From the NCBI RefSeq assembly GCF_030818905.1, contig NZ_JAUTAZ010000001.1, positions 2,356,001 to 2,420,000 on the forward strand: a DNA stretch of 64,000 nt, written 5' to 3'. The DNA comes from Microbacterium sp. SORGH_AS_0888. Its GTDB lineage: Bacteria > Actinomycetota > Actinomycetes > Actinomycetales > Microbacteriaceae. The position numbers and the translations under genes were made by a program. Shown here in pieces: positions 17,740 through 27,751 of this stretch. The notes below the pieces were generated by a model. The model was not told where the DNA came from. It ran no database searches and saw nothing but the letters and a program-made list of their open reading frames with translations. Position 1 is the stretch's first letter. Every line of letters starts with the position of its first letter.

Positions 17740-19139
17740 CGCGAGCCGGCGACCTTGCGACGAATCAGCAGCCAGACGGTGCCCGCCGTGACGGCCGTGA
17801 GCGACGCGCCGAGAGCGAGCGCGAGCGGCACCGTCCCGTGGCCGTCGGAGACCGCGGTGCCGCCGGTGTTCACGTGGGGGCCGAGGGCCGCGGGCGCCGC
17901 CGTCGGAGATGCGGGGGATGTCGGCTGTGTCTGAGTCGGGGTGATTCCGAGCGCGTAGGAGCTCTCGCATTTGGGCTGGCTGACCACGTCGGCGCAGGTG
18001 TCGGAGGCCGAGGCGACCGCCGTGTTGACGACGATGCCCGAGAGCGCACCGATCCTCACGGTCACGTGGACCGTCGCGCTGCCTCCGGAGTCGATGTCGC
18101 CGACGTCCCACGTGACGACGCCGTCGGCGTACCGTCCGCCTGCATCCGCGGAGACGAAGGTCATCCCCTCGGGGAGGCGGTCGCTGAACGAGACGCCCGT
18201 GGCCGGCGCGGTGCCGAAGTTGATGGCGCTGATCGTGTAGGTGACCTCCTGGCCCGGGGCGGCGTCCCGGACGGGAGTCGTCTTGCTGAGGAAGAGGTCG
18301 GGGGTCAGGGGAACGGTCGGTGCGAGCAGCTCCCACCACAGCCCCGAACCGGAACTGCCGGGCACGACCCCTTGCAGCGTCACGGTGAGCCTGGTCAGCT
18401 CGCGCGTGGTCTGGAACGTCTCGGTCACGTTGTCGCGCGACGAGTCGTTGTTGCACGGCGACTTCGGCGCCAGGGAGTACGTGGTTCCGTCCTGCGTGAC
18501 CGTGGCGGGGTCTCCCGTGCCCTCGTTGCTCCAGTACTGCAGCCAGTCGCCCGGTGCATCGGAGGCGAAAGCGGCCCCTTCCGAGGTCGTGCCGTTGCAC
18601 ACGTCGACGTCGTTGGCGCTGAGGATCGCGCCCGCGGGAAGGCGGCCGCCGGACAGGCCCGAGAAGTCGTACGTGTAGGTCCACGTGCCCGTCTCGCCGA
18701 CGAACTGCCAGCTGTCGGAGTACTGCGTTCCCACCGGAGGCGTCTGCGTCGGGTTTCGCATCACGGGGAGGGTGCCGTCCGACGAGCTGTTGAAGGACGC
18801 CCGCCCGCCGCCGCTGTTGCTGACGGTCACGTCGAAGGTGCCTTCGAAGCCTCGGGCCCGCACCTGGCCGGAGTCGGAGGGGGCGTCCCGGAAGCTCCCC
18901 ACCTGGTGCGTCGTCGTCGCCGGGTCGTACTGCGCCGGCGTGGACGGATCCAGCTGATATCCGACGGCGCCGTCGGCGAGGGGGGCCGAGGGGCCTCCGT
19001 CGGGATGGAGCGGGGAGAGCGTCGTGGCCGCTGACGCGGGCGACGCGATCGCCATCGTGGCGAGAGCCCCGGCCGTGAGCGAGAGGGTCATCACCCTCGC
19101 AGCTCTGGCGAGATGTGCTCTCGGGTGTGTCGTTCTCAT
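17736..19139 (-). CDS. Sortase-anchored surface protein with DUF11-type domain
   Basis: A 467-residue secreted protein. ATG at 19139 with AGGAGGAAG upstream; Sec signal peptide to about residue 38 (ASPASA). A large N-terminal beta-rich domain (about 40-310) has no family I recognise. A DUF11-like repeat (about 312-400, DLFLSKTTPVRDAAPGQEVTY) and a Thr/Pro spacer follow. The C-terminus is a sorting signal: HVNTGG, a hydrophobic helix, then RRK. The motif is VNTGG rather than LPXTG. The sortase is the next gene with a 4-nt overlap. The protein is likely a cell-wall display or adhesion molecule; ligand unknown. Confidence 0.8.
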   Translation of the reverse strand: MRTTHPRAHLARAARVMTLSLTAGALATMAIASPASAATTLSPLHPDGGPSAPLADGAVGYQLDPSTPAQYDPATTTHQVGSFRDAPSDSGQVRARGFEGTFDVTVSNSGGGRASFNSSSDGTLPVMRNPTQTPPVGTQYSDSWQFVGETGTWTYTYDFSGLSGGRLPAGAILSANDVDVCNGTTSEGAAFASDAPGDWLQYWSNEGTGDPATVTQDGTTYSLAPKSPCNNDSSRDNVTETFQTTRELTRLTVTLQGVVPGSSGSGLWWELLAPTVPLTPDLFLSKTTPVRDAAPGQEVTYTISAINFGTAPATGVSFSDRLPEGMTFVSADAGGRYADGVVTWDVGDIDSGGSATVHVTVRIGALSGIVVNTAVASASDTCADVVSQPKCESSYALGITPTQTQPTSPASPTAAPAALGPHVNTGGTAVSDGHGTVPLALALGASLTAVTAGTVWLLIRRKVAGSR

Positions 19140-19332
19140 GGTCTTCCTCCTTCTCCTCGCATCGCGCCGTACCCGCGCGGCGATGCGCTGTCGTGAGGTT
19201 CGGCGGACACGTCGGCGGAGCAACCGCGCTGTGAATCCCTGGTGATCACCCGTGTCATCCCCCTCGCGCCCCACTGACGGGTCGCTACTTATAAGTAGCA
19301 CACCTCGAACGCCGGGATCTACCTGTCGCGGG

Positions 19333-19338
19333 TAGTGT
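19333..19338 (+). promoter_or_regulatory. Leaderless -10 box (TAGTGT) of the small XRE regulator
   Basis: TAGTGT is 7 nt before the GTG at 19346. It overlaps an earlier in-frame GTG at 19337, which is therefore unlikely to be used. Confidence 0.65.
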
Positions 19339-19345
19339 GGCCCCG

Positions 19346-19573
19346 GTGGAAGGTGACTTGCAGCGGGTGCTCGGTCGGAACATGCGTGCACACCGGCAGC
19401 GGCTCGGCCTCAGTCAGGAGCAGTTCGCAGAACGCCTCGGTTACCACCGCACCTACATCGGCAGCATCGAGCAGGGGCTTCGCAACCTGAGCCTGCGTTC
19501 CCTCGAGACGCTCGCGGAGGATCTGCACGTCGATCCTCTGGATCTTCTGCGGGACGATTCGGCGAGGGATTGA
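19346..19573 (+). CDS. Small XRE-family helix-turn-helix regulator
   Basis: A 75-residue protein that is essentially one Cro/C1 HTH domain (LGRNMRAHRQRLGLSQEQFA then YHRTYIGSIEQGLRNLS). The start at 19346 follows the leaderless -10 box; an alternative GTG lies 9 nt upstream. It is divergent from the surface protein/sortase operon with about 206 nt between, so control of that operon is possible but not shown. Confidence 0.8.
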   Translation: MEGDLQRVLGRNMRAHRQRLGLSQEQFAERLGYHRTYIGSIEQGLRNLSLRSLETLAEDLHVDPLDLLRDDSARD

Positions 19574-19632
19574 CGGCGGTCGTCCGCGCCGCGGGGGGTC
19601 AGGCGTTCCCGGCGATCGTGCCGGTCTGGCAG

Positions 19633-20619
<987 letters not shown>

Positions 20620-20654
20620 CCCGTTCGACCGCCCGTCTTCGACAGGAGCACGCC

Positions 20655-22016
20655 ATGGACGAGGAACTCGCCGCCAGCATCGATCGCCGGCTCGCGGAGC
20701 GCTCCCTCGGGCGCGACCGTCTGCCCCCGGGGCCGATGTCCGCGGGTGCCGCGTACCGCATCGTGCACGACGAGGCCCTCCTCGACGGCAACGCGAGGCT
20801 CAACCTCGCGACGTTCGTGACCACCTGGATGGACGACGAGGCCGACCGCCTGTATGCCGAGACGTTCGACAAGAACATGATCGACAAGGACGAGTACCCC
20901 TCGACCGCCGCCGTCGAGGAGCGCTGCTGGCGGGTGCTCGCCGACCTCTGGCACGCGCCGAGCGCGCGCCACGCCATCGGCACGTCGACGACCGGCTCGA
21001 GCGAGGCGTGCATGCTCGCCGGGCTCGCCTTCAAACGCCGGTGGCAGCACGCTCGCAAGGCCGCCGGCCAGGACGCCTCCCGTCCGAACCTCGTGATGTC
21101 GTCCGCCGTGCAGGTGTGCTGGGAGAAGTTCTGCAACTACTGGGACGTCGAGATGCGGCTCGTTCCGGTCAGCGAGGCGCACCCCGTGTTCGACGGGCAC
21201 GACCTCGACAAGCACGTCGACGAGAACACGATCGGCGTCGTCGCGATCATGGGGGTGACCTTCACCGGGGCGTACGAGCCGGTGGACCGGATCGCCGCGG
21301 CGCTCGACGCGATCCAGGCATCGACCGGGCTCGACATCCCGATCCACGTCGACGGCGCCTCCGGGGCGATGATCGCCCCGTTCCTGCAGCCGGACCTGGA
21401 GTGGGACTTCCGGCTCGAGCGCGTCCACTCGATCTCGACCTCGGGTCACAAGTACGGCGGCGTGTACCCGGGCCTGGGATGGGTCGTGTGGCGCGAGGAG
21501 CGATGGCTGCCCGAGGATCTCGTGTTCCGTGTCTCGTACCTCGGTGGCGACATGCCGACCTTCGCGCTCAACTTCTCGCGCCCGGGCGCGCAGGTGCTGC
21601 TGCAGTACTACCTCTTCCTGCGGCTGGGCTTCGAGGGCTACACGGCCGTGCAGCAGGGGGCGCAGGATGTCGCGGTGCACCTGTCGAGGGCGATCGGCGC
21701 GATGCCGGCGTTCCGCCTGTTGAGCGAGGGCACCGACATCCCGGTGTTCGCGTGGACGATGGCCGACGGGTACACGCAGACCTGGGACCTCTATCACCTG
21801 AGCGATCGGCTGCGGATGCGCGGCTGGCTCGTGCCCGCCTACCCGCTGGCGAAGAACCTCGAGAAGATCACGGTCCAGCGCATCGTGGTGCGCCGCGACC
21901 TCAGCCATGACCTCGCCGACAAGCTGCTCGCCGACATCGAGGCGGAGGTCGCCTACCTCGACCGGCTCGAGTCGCCCATGCCGCGAGAGGGCCGGCGCCC
22001 CTCCTTCCATCACTGA
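20655..22016 (+). CDS. gadB: Glutamate decarboxylase
   Basis: A 453-residue PLP enzyme that converts glutamate to GABA with consumption of a proton. Landmarks: FDKNMIDKDEYP near the substrate site, TGSSEACMLAG, HVDGASGAM (PLP Asp) and SISTSGHKYGGVYPG with the Schiff-base Lys near residue 265. ATG at 20655 with ACAGGAG upstream. It converges on a damaged aldehyde dehydrogenase gene. No GABA antiporter or GABA aminotransferase is present in the window. Confidence 0.95.
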   Translation: MDEELAASIDRRLAERSLGRDRLPPGPMSAGAAYRIVHDEALLDGNARLNLATFVTTWMDDEADRLYAETFDKNMIDKDEYPSTAAVEERCWRVLADLWHAPSARHAIGTSTTGSSEACMLAGLAFKRRWQHARKAAGQDASRPNLVMSSAVQVCWEKFCNYWDVEMRLVPVSEAHPVFDGHDLDKHVDENTIGVVAIMGVTFTGAYEPVDRIAAALDAIQASTGLDIPIHVDGASGAMIAPFLQPDLEWDFRLERVHSISTSGHKYGGVYPGLGWVVWREERWLPEDLVFRVSYLGGDMPTFALNFSRPGAQVLLQYYLFLRLGFEGYTAVQQGAQDVAVHLSRAIGAMPAFRLLSEGTDIPVFAWTMADGYTQTWDLYHLSDRLRMRGWLVPAYPLAKNLEKITVQRIVVRRDLSHDLADKLLADIEAEVAYLDRLESPMPREGRRPSFHH

Positions 22017-22084
22017 CGGCGCGCCGCGGGAGGGCGCTCGCCCGGTGCCGTCTCCCGGTGCCCGACTCGTCGTCGGGCCTCCGG

Positions 22085-23810
22085 CTACGCGCCCATCGCG
22101 CGCGTCAGGGTCACCGCCAGGCCCACCGGGTCGTGTCCGGCGAGGTATCGGGTCAGACCCTCGCTGACCGCCGCCGCCGTGCGGGAGCTGACGAACCATG
22201 GGGGCTTGGGCAGGACCGTGAACCGGCCCCGGGCGCCGAGCGACCGCGGGAACGGACGGAACGGCCCCCGCAGCACGGATCGCTCGACGTCCTCGAGCAG
22301 GCTCGTGTTGTGCACGACGCCGAGCCCGCTGCCGACCTCGGCGATCGTCCCGCCGGGGAACGCGCCCCAGGACAGGACCGGGGTCGCGAACAGCACGCCC
22401 GTCCAGGTGTTGATCGCGATGCCCCCGTACCGCAGGTCGGCGATCGCCCGTTCGAAGCCCGCGCCGAGCGTGTCCTCGGTCACCGGGTCGATGAGCACGT
22501 TCGCGCCCAGCGTCCCGGCGAGACACTCGTTCGCGTGGGCGACGGCCGCGTCCAGGAACGCCTGGCCGAGCCCCGCGAGCTCGACCACGCCGAGCACGGG
22601 CGCGAAGTACTCGGTCGACTCGAGCGCCGTCGCGTCCTCGCCGGGCGCGAGCTCGACGAGGCGCCGTGTCCCGTCGCCGCAGCGGATCGCGTCCGGGTAG
22701 TCGGCGTCGGCGCGCGCAAGCTTCTCGTCGCTGCGCGGATACCAGACCGGCCGCGCGGGGGCGCTCGAGTAGGCGTCGTGCAGCGCGCGGAGGAACGCCT
22801 CGCGCTGCGGCCAGTCCGCCGAGACGAGCACCACCTGCCCCGCGATGCAGTTGTGCCCGCTGTTCTGCAGCCGCATGGTCGCGATGTGCTCGGCCTGATA
22901 GCGCAGGTCCGCGTCCGTCCACTCGCCGGGGACGACGATGATCGGCGCGACACCGCCGAGCTCGGCCGTGATGGGCGTCGTGAGCCGGGGCCGGTCGTCG
23001 CGGCGGCGGTCGGCGGCGTCCTCGCCGGTTCCCCGAGACGATCGCGTCGAAGGTCGCCGCGGAGCCGGTGATGTGCACGTGCGCGAACGCGTCGTGCGCC
23101 GTGAGATACGCGCCGACCTCGCCGCCGCCGCGGACGATCCGCACGAAGCCGGGCTCGATCAGCGGTGCGAGCGCGCGAGCGAAGACGGGCACGAGGGCGT
23201 CCTGCGTCGGGTTGACCTTGAGCAGCGACATCCGGTTGCCGGCCAGCAGCTCGTAGAGGACGTCGAGCACGGGGATGGAGCTGATGTTGCCGGCGCCGAG
23301 CACGAGGCCGACGTCGGGCTCGTCCGCGGGACGCAGCTGACCCAGGCCCGCCGCGCGGACCGCGTCGGCGGCCGAGACCCCCGGGCGCAGCCAGATCTCG
23401 CCGGTGAAGCCCGACAGCAGCAGCCGATCCGTCGCCGTCGCCGGATACACGTGGGCACGGACGCGGTCGCCCGGAGCCGCGTCGATCCGTACGCCGTCGA
23501 GGGGGCTCGACCCGCGGGCGAGGGCGCGAAGCGTGCGCAGGTAGCCGTCGAGAGCGCCGAGCACGGCGTAGGGTCCGCTCAACCACTCCTCGCCGCGCAG
23601 GGGGTGGCGCACGTCGAGGCCCTTGGCGGTCGCCGCCGCATCCACCCAGTCGTCGACGTTCGCGGCGACGGCCGCGCGCACGCGCTCCAGCAGCGTGACC
23701 CGCTGGCCGAGCGTGATCCGCGACCACACCCGTGCGCCGCCGCGGAGCGCCTCGATCTCGCGCTCGATCCCGTCGGCGTCAGGCGGCTCGGGGGTCACGG
23801 CAGGGCTCAC
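22085..23810 (-). pseudogene. Aldehyde dehydrogenase family gene with a single-base frameshift
   Basis: The N-terminal part (GTG at 23810, AAGGAG upstream) reads well to about ...ITGSAATFDAIVSG; the sense frame then shifts by one at 23029-23030. The C-terminal part continues with TPITAELGGVAPIIVV (catalytic Glu) and NSGHNCIAGQ (catalytic Cys). Removing one T from the GGTTCCCC run at 23027-23034 (plus-strand sequence) restores one 574-residue frame. Both active-site residues and the NAD region are intact, so the gene is either newly inactivated or carries a sequencing error. The family oxidises aldehydes to acids; the protein is longer than typical ALDHs (about 480-500). Confidence 0.8.
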
Positions 23811-23898
23811 GGCGGTCTCCTTCGTGCGAGGGCTCCAGCCTAATCAGGGCGCGCCGCTCACATCAGCCCAGCGGCGACGCCGGCGGAGCGCCGCGCGC

Positions 23899-24150
23899 TC
23901 AGATGAGGGAGAGCTCGCGCAGCTTCGTCTCGACGTCGGCGTTGCTGGGCTCCACCTGGTGGGTCGCATCCGGGTAGACCACGACGGGGATGTTGGTGCG
24001 TCCCGAGATCTCGCGGGCGACCTCCGCGGCGGCGGGGTCGGCCTCGAGGTCGACGTACTCGTAGGCGACGCCCAGCTCGTCGAGCTGAGCCTTCGTGCGG
24101 CGGCAGTCCCGGCACCAGTCGGCGCCGAACATCGTGAGCGAGGAGGTCAT
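23899..24150 (-). CDS. Glutaredoxin/mycoredoxin-like protein
   Basis: An 83-residue thioredoxin-fold protein with the redox motif WCRDC (residues about 12-16) and the cis-Pro segment NIPVVVYPD. The pattern matches actinobacterial mycoredoxins, which reduce mycothiol-mixed disulfides. Start at 24150: on the minus strand TACCCT stands 6 nt before this ATG, so the gene is leaderless; an in-frame GTG further upstream is rejected. The CxxC middle residues (R-D) differ from the usual P-Y or G-Y. Confidence 0.88.
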   Translation of the reverse strand: MTSSLTMFGADWCRDCRRTKAQLDELGVAYEYVDLEADPAAAEVAREISGRTNIPVVVYPDATHQVEPSNADVETKLRELSLI

Positions 24151-24156
24151 GATCCT

Positions 24157-24162
24157 AGGGTA
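24157..24162 (-). promoter_or_regulatory. Leaderless -10 box (TACCCT) of the glutaredoxin gene
   Basis: Minus-strand TACCCT followed by AGGATC and then ATG: the same arrangement as the plus-strand leaderless genes. Confidence 0.7.
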
Positions 24163-24318
24163 CGGCGCGCCGACACGGCCGGTCGCGGAACACAACCATT
24201 GGCTAACGGATTCCTGTGGACTTCCTCAACCCCCAGGTTTCGGCCAAGAGCGCATGCCACGATGAGAAGGTCGTTCGGGTTCTCGAGCGGTGTCCCACTG
24301 TTCGCGGAGGCGAAACGC

Positions 24319-25467
24319 ATGCAGGTCACGATCGTCGTGCCGACGTTCAACGAAGCGCCCAACGTGGCAGAGCTCGTCCAGCGGGTCGCAGGCTCCGCAC
24401 ACGGGTACGACCCCGAGATCCTCTTCGTCGACGACAGCACCGACGACACGCCCCGCGTGATCGAGCAGGTCGCCAAGAGCGCGCCGATCCCGGTGCGGCT
24501 CATCCACCGCGACCACCCGGTCGGCGGTCTGAGCGGCGCGGTCACGACGGGTCTCGCGGCGGCGACCGCAGACGTGTGCGTCGTCATGGACGGCGACCTG
24601 CAGCACCCGCCGGAGGACATCGCTCGCCTGGTGACGCGCTTCCGTCGCGGTGACGTCGACATGGTGGTGGCCTCGCGCTACGCCGAGGACGGCAACTCCG
24701 CGGGCTTGGCCGACGGCTCCCGCGTGCTCGTCTCCCGCGGCTCGACGCTCGTCACCAAGGCGATGTTCCCCATCCGGCTCAAGGATGTCTCCGACCCCAT
24801 GACCGGGTTCTTCCTGCTCGACCGCCGCGCGGTCGACGTGGCGGACCTGAAGCCGCGCGGGTTCAAGATCCTGCTCGAGATCCTCGCCCGCGAGTCGCTG
24901 CGGGTCGCCGAGATCCCGTTCTCGTTCGCCAGCCGTCACGCCGGCGAGTCGAAGGCGACCTTCATGCAGGGCGTCAACTTCCTCGCCCAGCTGACCGCGC
25001 TGCGGTTCGGCAAGATGTCGGTCTTCGCGCTCATCGGCGCGTTGGGCGCCGTCGCCAACCTGGCGATCGTGTGGGTGCTCTCGCACATGGGGGTCCACGA
25101 CCTGCCGGCGATGATCGTCGCCGCGGAGATCACGATCATCGCGAACTTCATCCTCCAGGAGCGCTTCGTCTTCCAGGACATGCGCGCAGAGGCGTCCGGG
25201 GTCTTCAGCAGGTTCGCGAAGTCCGCCGCGTTCAACAACGCGGAGCTGATCATCCGCATCCCGATCACGGCTCTCATGATCTCGAGCTGGCACATCTCCG
25301 TCGTGATCGCCACGGCGATGACGCTCGTGGCCGCCTTCATCGTGCGGTTCCTGTTCCACTCCCTCGTCGTCTACGCGCCCCGCCGCTCGGCTGCGCGCAA
25401 GGCGTCGCCCGCCACGCGCTTCGTCGAGGAGCTCGACCGGCAGTCGCTGTCGCCCGGCGAGCTCTGA
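24319..25467 (+). CDS. GT2 polyprenol-phosphate glycosyltransferase fused to a GtrA-type membrane domain
   Basis: A 382-residue two-domain protein. Residues 1-235 are a dolichol-phosphate-mannose-synthase-like GT2: VTIVVPTFNEAPN, the FVDDSTDD metal/nucleotide motif and VMDGDLQHPPED. Residues about 235-360 contain four hydrophobic helices with FALIGALGAVANL and ANFILQERFVF, typical of GtrA. The enzyme likely loads mannose or another sugar onto a polyprenol phosphate and assists its transfer across the membrane for wall glycans. The ATG at 24319 has a CGGAGG site; an in-frame ATG at 24262 would add 19 residues before the conserved start. Confidence 0.9.
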   Translation: MQVTIVVPTFNEAPNVAELVQRVAGSAHGYDPEILFVDDSTDDTPRVIEQVAKSAPIPVRLIHRDHPVGGLSGAVTTGLAAATADVCVVMDGDLQHPPEDIARLVTRFRRGDVDMVVASRYAEDGNSAGLADGSRVLVSRGSTLVTKAMFPIRLKDVSDPMTGFFLLDRRAVDVADLKPRGFKILLEILARESLRVAEIPFSFASRHAGESKATFMQGVNFLAQLTALRFGKMSVFALIGALGAVANLAIVWVLSHMGVHDLPAMIVAAEITIIANFILQERFVFQDMRAEASGVFSRFAKSAAFNNAELIIRIPITALMISSWHISVVIATAMTLVAAFIVRFLFHSLVVYAPRRSAARKASPATRFVEELDRQSLSPGEL

Positions 25468-25487
25468 GCCGCACCCGACGTACCCTC

Positions 25488-25515
25488 GCGGGCGCAGCCG
25501 ATCGGCTGCGCCCGC
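25488..25515 (+). terminator. Perfect palindromic hairpin after the GT2-GtrA gene
   Basis: A 28-nt perfect palindrome (arms GCGGGCGCAGCCGA) 20 nt after the stop codon. No U-run. Confidence 0.6.
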
Positions 25516-25537
25516 GTCGTGTTCCCGCCCGCGTTCG

Positions 25538-25559
25538 AGAGTGTGGGCACTCACACTCT
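25538..25559. repeat. Inverted repeat upstream of the manganese riboswitch
   Basis: AGAGTGTG-N6-CACACTCT, an 8-bp perfect inverted repeat about 70 nt before the riboswitch. It lies where the promoter of the riboswitch transcript should be, so it could be an operator. It could equally be a second terminator for the gene before. Confidence 0.4.
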
Positions 25560-25628
25560 GAGGTGTGCCTCGCCGCATCCTGAGTTGTGCGTAGACACAT
25601 CGCGCGGCGACCGTCGAGGCTTGTGTGT

Positions 25629-25744
25629 CGAAGGGGAGTAGTTCCACCCGGGCGGTATGCCCGGGTGCGCTGCGTCGACATGCTGGCGGTCACGGTGACA
25701 CGCCCGGCGCGGCACCTCGACCCACGAGGCGAACGAGACCTTCG
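25629..25744 (+). promoter_or_regulatory. Manganese riboswitch (yybP-ykoY class)
   Basis: The conserved 5' element AAGGGGAGTAG (25631-25641) and 3' element GAGACCTT (25735-25742) of the yybP-ykoY family are both present. CGAAGG (25629-25634) and CCTTCG (25739-25744) close P1. Inside are a perfect hairpin ACCCGGGC-GGTAT-GCCCGGGT (25646-25666), the internal GTCGACATGCTGGC segment, and a CCTCG/CGAGG hairpin. The family senses Mn2+ and turns on efflux genes. The next gene is a cation exchanger followed by a DtxR/MntR-like regulator. Just after P1, CGGCCG-CTCCT-CCGGCCG may pair differently in the two states; this is inference. Confidence 0.88.
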
Positions 25745-25800
25745 GCCGCTCCTCCGGCCGGGGTCCCCTCCTCGGCACGGCACGTCGCAAGGAACCTCGC

Positions 25801-27054
25801 ATGCCCGCCGCCCTCGTTCGCCGCGTCCTGATCTGTCTCGCCGTCGCCGCGCCGGCCCTCGTCGTCCGCCTCTCCGGCACCCACCTCTGGCCGGTGGCCG
25901 AGATGCTCCTGTACGGCGCCGCCGTCGTCGCGGCGGCCTTCCTGCTGGCGTGGGCCGCCGAGGCGGCTCAGAAGGACATCTCCGGCGCGCTCGCGATCGC
26001 CCTCCTCGCGCTGATCGCGGTCCTGCCGGAGTACGCGGTGGACCTCTACTACGCCTTCCGGTCGGGCTCCGACCCGGAGTACCTCCACTACGCCGCGGCG
26101 AACATGACCGGCTCCAACCGGCTGTTGCTCGGCTTCGGCTGGCCGCTCGTCGTGATCGTCGGCCTGGTGGTCGCGCGCCGGGCCGCGCGGGCTCGCGGGG
26201 CGCGCGCTCCGCGCTTCCTCGCGCTGCCGGAGAAGAGTCGCCTCGACATCGGGTTCCTCGCGATCTTCGGGATCGTCGCCTTCGCGATCCCCGCCATGGG
26301 TGCCATCCCGGTGTGGTTCGGTGTCGCGCTCGTGATCGGGTTCGGGCTCTACCTCTGGCGGGCCGGCCGGGTCGACGACGGCGGCGACGAGGAGTTCGTC
26401 GGCGCCGCAGCGCTGATCGCGGGGATGCCGACGGTCGCGCGCCGGGTGACCGTCGGCGCTCTGTTCGTCGGCTCCGCGGCGATCATCCTGCTCTCGGCCG
26501 AGCCGTTCGCCGATGCGCTCGTGGCCTCCGGCTCGTCCCTCGGCATCGACAGCTACTTCCTCGTGCAGTGGCTCGCCCCGCTCGCCTCGGAGGCGCCCGA
26601 GTTCATCATCGCCGTCATGTTCGCCCTCCGGGGGATGGGCGCGGCCGCCATCGGGACGTTGATCGCCTCGAAGGTGAACCAGTGGAGCCTGCTCGTCGGA
26701 TCGTTGCCGCTGGCCCACCTCGCCGGCGGCGGCACCGCCGCGCTACCGCTCGACGCGCGGCAGATCGAGGAGTTCGTCCTCACGGCCACGCAGACGCTGC
26801 TGGGCGTCGCCCTCCTCCTCGCCCTGCGGTTCCACGGATGGGCCGCCATCGCCCTCGCGGCGCTCTTCGCCGTCCAGTTCTTCGTCACCGACACGACGGG
26901 TCGCTACGTCCTCAGCGCGATCCAGGCCGTGCTCGCGGTGACCCTCCTCGTCGTGAACCGCCACGCGATCCTCCCGACCCTCGCCGCGCCGTTCCGTCGA
27001 GCCCGGCCGGCCCCGCTCGCGCCCGCAGAGCCCGTCGCCGGGATGCGCTCGTAG
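25801..27054 (+). CDS. Cation exchanger of the Na+/Ca2+ exchanger (CaCA) type under Mn riboswitch control; candidate manganese exporter
   Basis: A 417-residue membrane protein of about 11 helices with two inverted alpha-repeats. Repeat 1 is AVLPEYAVDLYYA...NMTGSNRLLLG (about residues 75-115); repeat 2 is ASEAPEFIIAVMFAL...IASKVNQWSLLVGS (about 261-302). The PE acidic pair in each repeat is the ion-binding signature of the exchanger superfamily. The family swaps Na+ or H+ for divalent cations. The Mn riboswitch in its leader and the MntR-like gene directly after it suggest Mn2+ efflux. That assignment is inferred from context. ATG at 25801 with AAGGAA upstream. Confidence 0.85.
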   Translation: MPAALVRRVLICLAVAAPALVVRLSGTHLWPVAEMLLYGAAVVAAAFLLAWAAEAAQKDISGALAIALLALIAVLPEYAVDLYYAFRSGSDPEYLHYAAANMTGSNRLLLGFGWPLVVIVGLVVARRAARARGARAPRFLALPEKSRLDIGFLAIFGIVAFAIPAMGAIPVWFGVALVIGFGLYLWRAGRVDDGGDEEFVGAAALIAGMPTVARRVTVGALFVGSAAIILLSAEPFADALVASGSSLGIDSYFLVQWLAPLASEAPEFIIAVMFALRGMGAAAIGTLIASKVNQWSLLVGSLPLAHLAGGGTAALPLDARQIEEFVLTATQTLLGVALLLALRFHGWAAIALAALFAVQFFVTDTTGRYVLSAIQAVLAVTLLVVNRHAILPTLAAPFRRARPAPLAPAEPVAGMRS

Positions 27055-27057
27055 AAT
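27052..27057 (+). promoter_or_regulatory. Leaderless -10 box (TAGAAT) of the DtxR/MntR gene, using the upstream stop codon
   Basis: TAGAAT begins with the TAG stop of the exchanger gene and lies 7 nt before the ATG at 27065. The regulator thus has its own promoter independent of the riboswitch. Confidence 0.65.
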
Positions 27058-27064
27058 GGCGGAG

Positions 27065-27742
27065 ATGTCCCGTGCGTCCGTCACCCGCATGGTCGAGGAC
27101 TACGTCACGCTCATCTGGAAGGCGTACGAGTGGCCCGGCGGGGAGCCGTCCACCACGGACCTCGCCGCCCAGCTCGGCGTGACGGCCTCGACCGTCTCCG
27201 CCAACCTCAAGAAGCTCGCCCGCGACGGCTTCCTCCATTACGAGCCCTACGGGCGCATCGAGCTGACGGGCGAGGGGCGGCAGGTCGCCGTCGCCGTGGT
27301 CCGACGCCACCGCATCCTCGAGACGTACCTCGTGCGGCGCCTCGGCCTCACCTGGGATCAGGTGCACGAGGAGGCGGACCGGCTCGAGCATGCGGTCTCG
27401 GACCTCGTGCTCGACCGCATGGATGCCGCGCTCGGCCATCCGGCGCGCGACCCGCACGGCGACCCCATCCCGGCGGCGGACGGGAGCGTTCCCGCCGACG
27501 ACAGCTACCCGTTGAGCGAGGCGTCCCAGGGCCAGGTCGTGGATGTCGTGCGGGTCTCCGACCGCTCCGCCGACGTGCTGCGCTATCTGCAGGAGCGCGA
27601 GATCACGCCGGGCGCACGGCTGCGGATCGCAGAGGTCCACACCGCGGCCGGGACCATCCGCGTCGACACCGCGGCGTCGAGCGTCGAGCTCAGCACGGTC
27701 GCCGCGAGCGCGCTGCGGGTCGCTGCCCCGTCGGGGCGGTGA
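27065..27742 (+). CDS. mntR: DtxR/MntR-family metal-dependent repressor
   Basis: A 225-residue regulator with the DtxR three-domain plan: winged HTH (about 1-65, VEDYVTLIWKAYEW then VTASTVSANLKKLARDGF), metal-binding/dimer domain (about 66-135, VRRHRILETYLV and WDQVHEEADRLEHAVSD), and a C-terminal FeoA/SH3-like domain (about 150-220). The spacing of Glu/His in HEEADRLEH is typical of the metal sites. With the Mn riboswitch and exchanger before it, manganese sensing is more likely than iron. The ATG at 27065 is preferred over 27056, which falls inside the -10 box. Confidence 0.85.
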   Translation: MSRASVTRMVEDYVTLIWKAYEWPGGEPSTTDLAAQLGVTASTVSANLKKLARDGFLHYEPYGRIELTGEGRQVAVAVVRRHRILETYLVRRLGLTWDQVHEEADRLEHAVSDLVLDRMDAALGHPARDPHGDPIPAADGSVPADDSYPLSEASQGQVVDVVRVSDRSADVLRYLQEREITPGARLRIAEVHTAAGTIRVDTAASSVELSTVAASALRVAAPSGR

Positions 27743-27751
27743 GCTTCGCGC

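Noticed and set aside
19346..19573. Small XRE gene as a prophage repressor
   Set aside because: No phage genes, integrase or attachment site nearby; neighbours are surface protein, peptidase and decarboxylase genes.
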